DNA of 11,300 nucleotides from an uncultured Clostridia bacterium (lineage in GTDB: Bacteria > Bacillota > Clostridia > Oscillospirales > CAG-272): assembly GCA_947624945.1 (NCBI GenBank), contig CANQMJ010000077.1:1-11300 (forward strand), written 5' to 3'. Of the stretch, positions 6,821 to 11,300 are shown in pieces. The notes below the pieces were generated by a model that worked only from the letters and a program-made list of their open reading frames with translations, was not told where the DNA came from and searched no databases. Position 1 is the first letter of the stretch, and each line of letters opens with the position of its first letter. Position numbers and translations under genes: made by a program.

Positions 6821-6858
6821 GATATTACCGACCGGACTTTGTCACGGCGGTATATATC
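6821..6858 (+). promoter_or_regulatory. Long bulged hairpin in the rpsD-rpoA gap
   Basis: The 126-nt gap between rpsD and rpoA holds a hairpin that can be paired by eye. GATATTACCG (6821-6830) pairs with CGGTA and ATATC (6848-6852, 6854-6858) with T6853 bulged. CCGGAC (6832-6837) pairs with GTC (6841-6843) and CGG (6845-6847), leaving A6831 and A6844 as bulges and a TTT loop. That makes 16 base pairs with three single-base bulges. It is followed by AATTTGTG rather than a T run, so it is not a classical terminator. It could be an attenuator, processing site or protein-binding leader for rpoA-rplQ. Function is inference. The rest of the gap shows no clear promoter. Confidence 0.5.
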
Positions 6859-6936
6859 AATTTGTGAATAATCCCGTCCGACAGATAAGGACACAGAATC
6901 CGATTATCATAGAATTGAACATGGAGGGTTAGGGGA

Positions 6937-7911
6937 ATGATTGAAATAGAACGGCCGAATATAACTACCGAAAACATCAGCGAGGACGGCAGAAAAGGGC
7001 GTTTTATCGTTGAGCCGCTCGAACGCGGCTACGGTGTGACGCTTGGCAATTCTCTGCGCCGCGTGCTTTTGTCGAGCCTTCCCGGGTACGCTGTATCGTC
7101 TATCAAGATAGACGGCGTGCTCCACGAGATCTCGACCGTGCCCGGCGTGCGCGAGGACGTCACCGAGATAGTGCTCAACGTAAAGGGCATCGTGGTGAAG
7201 CTCGCAACGACGAACCCGAAGACGGTGACGATAGACGTCACGGGACCGTGCGAGGTCACAGCCGGTGACATCAAAGAAGATGTGGACATCGAGATACTTA
7301 ATCCCGAGCTTCACATCGCTACTGTCGGCGAGAACGCGCGTTTCTGCATGGAGATCACGTTCGACTACGGCCGCGGGTACGTTTCGCAGGAGAAGAACAA
7401 GCAGAATCATACCTCGCAGCTCGCGTACGGCGTATCGGCTCCGATCGGGCTGATATACACGGACTCGATCTACACGCCCGTCTACAATGTGAACTACACC
7501 GTAGACGACACTCGCGTAGGCAACATCACGGATTACGACAAGCTCACGCTTGACGTAGAGACGAACGGTACTACATCGGCAAAGGAAGCGGTTTCGCTCG
7601 CCGCCAAGATACTCAACGAGCATCTCAACCTTTTCGTCAACCTCTCGGAGGAAGGACAGAAGGCGGAGATCATGGTCGAACGCGAAGAGACCATGAAGGA
7701 GAAAGTCCTTGAGATGACCATTGAGGAGCTTGACCTTTCCGTCCGCAGCTTCAACTGCCTGAAGCGCGCGGGGATAGACACCGTCGAGGACCTTGTCAAC
7801 AAGACCGAAGACGAAATGATAAAGGTCCGCAATCTCGGTAAGAAATCGCTTGAAGAAGTTGAACAGAAGCTGCACTCGCTCGGGCTTGATCTCAAGCGCG
7901 AGGAAGAATAA
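6937..7911 (+). CDS. rpoA: DNA-directed RNA polymerase subunit alpha
   Basis: The alpha subunit dimerises to start assembly of RNA polymerase, and its C-terminal domain contacts promoter UP elements and activators. The product has 324 residues. The N-terminal assembly domain (about 1-230) shows RGYGVTLGNSLRRVLLSSLPG near residues 29-50 and the IDGVLHEISTVPGVREDV segment. The C-terminal domain (about 260-324) carries SVRSFNCLKRAGIDTVEDL and NLGKKSLEEVEQKL, the helix-hairpin-helix DNA-binding part. GGAGGGTTAGGGGA at 6923-6936 gives a purine-rich ribosome site directly against the ATG. It is separated from rpsD by 126 nt containing a hairpin and from rplQ by 54 nt, so it may be tuned separately from the ribosomal genes. 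Confidence 0.97.
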   Translation: MIEIERPNITTENISEDGRKGRFIVEPLERGYGVTLGNSLRRVLLSSLPGYAVSSIKIDGVLHEISTVPGVREDVTEIVLNVKGIVVKLATTNPKTVTIDVTGPCEVTAGDIKEDVDIEILNPELHIATVGENARFCMEITFDYGRGYVSQEKNKQNHTSQLAYGVSAPIGLIYTDSIYTPVYNVNYTVDDTRVGNITDYDKLTLDVETNGTTSAKEAVSLAAKILNEHLNLFVNLSEEGQKAEIMVEREETMKEKVLEMTIEELDLSVRSFNCLKRAGIDTVEDLVNKTEDEMIKVRNLGKKSLEEVEQKLHSLGLDLKREEE

Positions 7912-7965
7912 CGGTGCGGCAAACATTCACGAAAGATTTAGCAGGAATTAGGAGGTAATACGGCA

Positions 7966-8310
7966 ATGCCCGGAACAAGAAAGCTCGGCAGACCTACCGC
8001 TCACAGAACAGCAATGCTCAGAGGTATGGTGACGTATCTTCTCGAAAACGGTTCCATCGAAACGACGCTGACGCGTGCGAAAGAAGTTCGCGCGCTCGCC
8101 GAAAAGATGATAACGCTCGGAAAAGAGAATACGCTCGCAAGCCGCCGCGCAGCGCTCGCATATATCACCAAGGAGGACGTGGTCTCAAAGCTCTTCTCTG
8201 AAATAGCGCCGAAGTACGAGAATCGCAACGGCGGATATACTCAGATATACAAGCTCGGACCGCGCCGCGGTGACGCTGCGGAGATGGCGCTCATCAAGCT
8301 GGTCGACTGA
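7966..8310 (+). CDS. rplQ: 50S ribosomal protein L17
   Basis: This is bL17, a large-subunit protein near the peptide tunnel exit and the last gene of the alpha operon. The 114 residues match the short Gram-positive form. Conserved motifs are RKLGRPTAHRTAMLRGMVTYL, ETTLTRAKEVRALAEKMITLGK, SRRAALAYI, and a C-terminal GGYTQIYKLGPRRGDAAEMALIKLV. AGGAGGTAAT at about 7950-7959 precedes ATG 7966. A strong hairpin begins 20 nt after its stop, so the ribosomal operon most likely ends here. Confidence 0.97.
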   Translation: MPGTRKLGRPTAHRTAMLRGMVTYLLENGSIETTLTRAKEVRALAEKMITLGKENTLASRRAALAYITKEDVVSKLFSEIAPKYENRNGGYTQIYKLGPRRGDAAEMALIKLVD

Positions 8311-8329
8311 TTGGAATTTGTTATTTTCC

Positions 8330-8370
8330 CGGGGGAGGAAAAAACTCGTTTTGAGTTTTTTCCTCCCCCG
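8330..8370 (+). terminator. Perfect 18-bp hairpin, probable terminator of the spc-alpha operon
   Basis: CGGGGGAGGAAAAAACTC (8330-8347) and its exact reverse complement (8353-8370) enclose a 5-nt GTTTT loop. The base of the stem is GC-rich and the upper part contains A6/T6 and a CTC/GAG tip. A seven-T run lies at 8386-8392, 15 nt beyond the stem rather than immediately after it, so this is not a textbook intrinsic terminator. Position after the last ribosomal gene and perfect symmetry support termination or 3'-end stabilisation. The symmetry would also allow it to act against transcripts from the other strand. Confidence 0.7.
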
Positions 8371-8420
8371 AAGCCTTTATAAAAATTTTTTTGAAAAAAT
8401 TCGTTTTTTGACCGAGCATT

Positions 8421-8463
8421 TTGAGTCGTTTTCGGCACTAATATACAAAGACGTCTTTATAAG
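8421..8463 (+). promoter_or_regulatory. Weak candidate promoter elements before the sigma-factor gene
   Basis: The AT-rich 8371-8476 stretch separates the terminator from the next gene, so a promoter is expected here. TTGAGT (8421-8426), 17 nt, TACAAA (8444-8449) is the best-spaced sigma-A-like pair, with four of six matches in each box. TATAAG (8458-8463) is a better -10 alone but has no -35 at the right distance. An ECF-type promoter read by the encoded sigma factor cannot be judged from one sequence. Confidence 0.22.
8447..8458. promoter_or_regulatory. Perfect 12-bp palindrome upstream of the sigma-factor gene, possible operator
   Basis: AAAGACGTCTTT reads identically on both strands. After one mismatched pair (C8446/A8459) a further two pairs match (TA 8444-8445 with TA 8460-8461). 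It overlaps both candidate -10 elements and lies about 36 nt before the GTG start. This is a plausible site for a dimeric regulator, but no regulator gene is in view. Confidence 0.3.
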
Positions 8464-8475
8464 GAATTTTCAAAC

Positions 8476-8484
8476 AAAGGGAGG
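8476..8484 (+). promoter_or_regulatory. Ribosome binding site supporting the GTG start
   Basis: AAAGGGAGG lies 9 nt before GTG 8494. It supports this non-ATG start, which also gives a normal ECF sigma N-terminus with the SDEELAEL segment. Confidence 0.7.
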
Positions 8485-8493
8485 CGATATCGC

Positions 8494-11133
8494 GTGAACA
8501 GATACGAGGACTGCTCCGACGAAGAACTCGCGGAGCTGACGCTTGACGGCGACGCGGACGCGTTTGAACAAATAGTGCTGCGCTGTCAGCGGCTCGTTTT
8601 CGCCGCTGTGCGCGAGACCGTCTCCGACGCTTTTGCGGTAGAGGACATCGCGCAGGACACGTTCGTGTACGCGTTCGTGAACATGAACACGCTGCGCGAA
8701 CGAGGCAAGCTGCGGTCGTGGCTCGTGGGAATTGCGAAGCGCAAGGCGCTGCACTACGTGACGCGACGGCAGCGGTACGAGGACATCGAGTCGGCGGAAG
8801 GAAAAACGTCGCAGGACGACGACCCGGAGATGTCGTTTCTGCGGCACGAAAAAAGATGCGAGATACGCGACGCCGTTTTCGAGCTGCCCGAAAAGCTGCG
8901 GCAGGCGGCGGTGATGTTCTACTTCCACGATATGAAGGTGGCGGACATCGCGCGCTCGCTGTCGGTCCCGCAGGGGACGGTCACGCGCAGACTCAGCGAC
9001 GCAAGAGCGAAACTCAAAGAAAGGCTTGGGTATATGAACGAAAATGTGAAAAATACGACTCCCGCCGAATTTGCGGCGGAGGTCAAAAAACGTCTTACCG
9101 AAATCCAGACGTACTACGTCGAGAGCGGGAGCAAAAAGGACGACCGCTTCAATAAGATGTACAGCGACGCGGAAGAATACATAAAGACCGCGTCCGACGA
9201 AAACGAACAGAAATCCGCACTCGCTGATCTTTACACGTTCTGGGGACTTTTCCCCGATAAAGTGGAGGAGGGGCAAAGGCTCGCAAAGGAGAGCGGCAAC
9301 GGCGTCGTGATCGCCAACAAAATGATCGACGATTTATTTAAAATCGACGACGCAAGCGAACGGCTGCGCGTCATCGATGAGGAGATGCTCCCAGAGATGG
9401 AGCGCCTCGGCTGTGACGAAGGAAAGGGCAAGCTGCTGTTTTGGCGCACACGCGCGCTGCTTCATCTTCGCCGTCCGCTCGACGAGATAGAGCGGACATT
9501 CGCCGAGGCGGCGCGTCTGATCCCGCCGGAAAACGTCTATCAGGCGTGCGCCGTGTGCGGACTGCGCACAGTCGAATTTATGCGCGAGAATTCGTCAGAT
9601 CCGTATCTCGGGTTTTATGTGATGGGGGAGCAGTACCGTGTTTCAGGCGATAAGTTGCTTTTCATCACACAGCCCGGCTTCAATGGCGAATTAGTTGCTC
9701 CCTACGCTCATCACTGGGACTTTGTCACATATTATGCAAGCCGGCTTGGCGGGCTGTTCTACGATATGTCGATGAAGTGCGGCGATATAAAAACGACCGA
9801 AGACGGCGACTCGTTCCTGCTCGTCTCAAACGACGAGTACGTATCGGTTCCCGCCGGTGAGTTTGCGAAGTGTATGCACACATCGATCAGGTTCGTGCAA
9901 AAAATAGGCTCTCGCCCGACCGCTGCCGACGTGTGGTACGCGGACGGCGTCGGCATCGTCAAGACCGTGTTCGCCGACGACTCTCACAGCGAGACATACG
10001 AGCTTTCCGAATACGAGATCAAGGGCGGCAAAGGTCCGTTCCCGCTCGCGGTCGGCAATACGTGGCGCTATGTGAATCCCGCCCTGCCGGAATATACGGC
10101 GTCCCTCTTCGAATGGTATGTAACGTGGACGGACGGCGTGACGGCAAACCTCTCAATCGCGCAGTCTGTCATGAAGAAAAAGGATTTCGACGAGGAGCGC
10201 GACGCTGACGGCGAATATTTCATCGACAAGTGCGATAAGCTGTGCGAGGGTGCGGAGACAGACGCCGAAAAGGTAGGAGAGGCGATCGAAGCGCTTCGGG
10301 CTGCGGTGCGCAAGAACACGAGCGAGCGCGACACGCAGACGGCGCTCGGCGGCATCGAATATCTCGAACGCATGGGCGAGTACATGAAGAAATACCGTCT
10401 CTGCCCGTCGAGCTTCAACACGTTTATGTGGTTGAAAAAGGACGGTCGCGTGACAGAGGGTGAATGGTATTACAATTTCGGTCCGCACAGATGGGGAACG
10501 TACCACATCGAGGACTGCATCTTCGGCGCGAAGCCGTACAGGTATCAGGAAAATTTCCTCAACTGCATCTGGGACGACAAGTGGGTCGTCGGGTATCACG
10601 TGGAGGACGCGGAGCGTGCGCATCCTTACAATGGCAAAAAAGAGCTGCACCGCTTCACGTTCGACGTCGAAGACGGCGGGACGGTCACAGTCGGCGCGGG
10701 AACGTTTGACAACTGCCTGAAGCTGACGATACGGTACGGCACGCCCGACGACGTGCCGAAGGAGGCGTTTGTATGCAATGGCGGCTCTGCGCTCGGCGTA
10801 AAGGAGTATTGGCTCGCGCGCGGCGTCGGCATCGTCCGCATCGACTGCGATTTCGGGCGCGGTATGACCACGTCGCTGCAACTGACGTCGTATAAGAATC
10901 CGGCGCACGAGGGCGGTTATTTCCCGCTCGCGGTCGGCTGCGAATGGGAGTACGACGAACAGACGCTGACGTCGCGCGGCTACTGCGCGAAGGTGAGGAC
11001 GAAGATCCCGTGCGGTCACGGCGGCAAGTTCATGGTAACGCAGTCGCAGGAGTTTTTCTATCGCGGCACCGACGCGGAGTACGACGCGTTCATCGCGGAG
11101 CTGACGGAGAAGAGGGAGTATTTGTATGACTAA
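8494..11133 (+). CDS. ECF-like sigma-70 factor with ~700-residue C-terminal extension
   Basis: The 879-residue product begins as an RNA polymerase sigma factor. Region 2 spans about residues 20-95, with EDIAQDTFVYAF (50-61) and GKLRSWLVGIAKRKALHYV (71-89). Region 4 spans about 124-178, with ELPEKLRQAAVMFYF and the helix-turn-helix VADIARSLSVPQGTVTRRL. Most ECF factors end near here. This one continues with a charged, mainly helical stretch (190-365) and then a beta-rich part with repeated motifs: VxVxAGxF..C at 450-460 and 731-741, GVGIV at 485-489 and 777-781, FPLAVGxxWxY at 516-526 and 810-820. I see no signal peptide or membrane segment, so it should be cytosolic. GTG 8494 is chosen for its ribosome site. 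No anti-sigma gene follows in the window. ECF groups with fused regulatory C-termini (ECF41, ECF42) are known precedents. The sigma call is firm; the role of the extension is unknown. Confidence 0.88.
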   Translation: MNRYEDCSDEELAELTLDGDADAFEQIVLRCQRLVFAAVRETVSDAFAVEDIAQDTFVYAFVNMNTLRERGKLRSWLVGIAKRKALHYVTRRQRYEDIESAEGKTSQDDDPEMSFLRHEKRCEIRDAVFELPEKLRQAAVMFYFHDMKVADIARSLSVPQGTVTRRLSDARAKLKERLGYMNENVKNTTPAEFAAEVKKRLTEIQTYYVESGSKKDDRFNKMYSDAEEYIKTASDENEQKSALADLYTFWGLFPDKVEEGQRLAKESGNGVVIANKMIDDLFKIDDASERLRVIDEEMLPEMERLGCDEGKGKLLFWRTRALLHLRRPLDEIERTFAEAARLIPPENVYQACAVCGLRTVEFMRENSSDPYLGFYVMGEQYRVSGDKLLFITQPGFNGELVAPYAHHWDFVTYYASRLGGLFYDMSMKCGDIKTTEDGDSFLLVSNDEYVSVPAGEFAKCMHTSIRFVQKIGSRPTAADVWYADGVGIVKTVFADDSHSETYELSEYEIKGGKGPFPLAVGNTWRYVNPALPEYTASLFEWYVTWTDGVTANLSIAQSVMKKKDFDEERDADGEYFIDKCDKLCEGAETDAEKVGEAIEALRAAVRKNTSERDTQTALGGIEYLERMGEYMKKYRLCPSSFNTFMWLKKDGRVTEGEWYYNFGPHRWGTYHIEDCIFGAKPYRYQENFLNCIWDDKWVVGYHVEDAERAHPYNGKKELHRFTFDVEDGGTVTVGAGTFDNCLKLTIRYGTPDDVPKEAFVCNGGSALGVKEYWLARGVGIVRIDCDFGRGMTTSLQLTSYKNPAHEGGYFPLAVGCEWEYDEQTLTSRGYCAKVRTKIPCGHGGKFMVTQSQEFFYRGTDAEYDAFIAELTEKREYLYD

Positions 11134-11300
11134 ACGTGGCAGGTATCTCCCACTTCTTCGCGAAGCGAAAAATTAGCCGTCCAAGCTGTGGCAACGCCAC
11201 ACTTTCCGCGCCAGCGGAAATGTGTCGCAGGTCGGCGCATCAGGGACGAACTGCCGCCGTAAGGCTTCGCAGTTTCACCTACGCGCACCGTGCTCGTGCG
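11134..11300. repeat. Palindrome-rich intergenic tail, possible structured or repeated element (continues past window)
   Basis: No gene is visible here. The stretch holds a run of short hairpins: TTCGC-GAA-GCGAA (11157-11169), TGTGGC-AAC-GCCACA (11187-11201), TTTCCGC-GCCA-GCGGAAA (11203-11220) and a two-part stem AACTGC/GCAGTT enclosing GCC-GTAA-GGC (11249-11274). A possible CGCAC/GTGCG pair lies at 11284-11300. ACAC (11199-11202) and GTGT (11222-11225) can extend the third hairpin with one bulged T, in competition with the second. None is followed by a T run. It could be a dispersed palindromic repeat, part of a structured RNA or a remnant of a mobile element. A single copy cannot decide this. 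Confidence 0.45.

Noticed and set aside
6863..6886. TTGTGA with ATAAGG about 17 nt downstream as an internal promoter for rpoA
   Set aside because: The -10 match is poor and the spacing only works with a weak box, so it is no better than chance in an AT-rich gap.
5680..6894. Open frame of 404 codons on the minus strand, and similar ones at 3722-4801, 6907-7926, 593-1276 and 10153-11019
   Set aside because: All lie antisense to clearly conserved genes in a moderately GC-rich genome where antisense frames are long by chance. They show no recognisable family motifs and have arginine/aspartate-rich compositions typical of shadow frames.
8384..8401. AT-only inverted repeat (8 bp, 2-nt loop) after the terminator
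   Set aside because: The loop is too small and the stem has no GC pair, so it is a by-product of adjacent T and A runs.
8375..8462. Direct repeat CTTTATAA at 8375-8382 and 8455-8462
   Set aside because: Eight AT-rich bases repeated once within an AT-rich spacer is expected by chance, and the flanks do not match well.
9600..10900. Possible membrane anchor in the sigma-factor extension
   Set aside because: No continuous hydrophobic stretch near 20 residues is visible. Apolar segments are short and broken by charged residues.
11134..11300. Possible CRISPR array or group II intron end
   Set aside because: There is no regularly spaced direct repeat, and I cannot identify intron domain V or a conserved intron boundary. 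Only short, dissimilar palindromes are present.

Overview
The window carries the distal part of the spc operon running straight into the alpha operon, all on the + strand: rplF (3' end), rplR, rpsE, rpmD, rplO, secY, adk, map, a KOW-type small RNA-binding protein, infA, rpmJ, rpsM, rpsK, rpsD, rpoA and rplQ. This order, with map, the KOW protein and infA between adk and rpmJ and with rpsD between rpsK and rpoA, fits a Bacillota organism of class Clostridia. Strong AGGAGG-type ribosome binding sites and moderately GC-rich coding sequence agree with this. I cannot place it to genus from the sequence alone.

Positions 1-8310 are a compact housekeeping block. Most gaps are under 70 nt and several junctions are coupled: rplO/secY are 1 nt apart, adk/map 4 nt, map/KOW gene 3 nt, and the KOW gene overlaps infA by 14 nt. 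The genes supply ribosomal proteins of both subunits, the SecY translocon, adenylate kinase, methionine aminopeptidase (N-terminal processing), initiation factor IF-1 and the RNA polymerase alpha subunit. Two intergenic spaces hold well-formed hairpins, rplR-rpsE and rpsD-rpoA. Two genes too short to be found easily, rpmD (59 aa) and rpmJ (37 aa), are intact. The block ends after rplQ with a perfect 18-bp hairpin.

Positions 8311-8493 are a 183-nt AT-rich intergenic region with the terminator, weak promoter-like elements and a perfect 12-bp palindrome. Positions 8494-11133 encode an unusual 879-residue protein. Its first ~180 residues are a sigma-70 family (ECF-like) sigma factor with regions 2 and 4. 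The remaining ~700 residues are a helical stretch followed by a repeated beta-rich module, with no visible membrane segment. This is the most interesting gene of the window, a candidate for a sigma factor controlled by its own fused sensory or regulatory domains. Positions 11134-11300 have no gene and are filled with short perfect palindromes, probably a structured or repeated intergenic element cut by the window edge.
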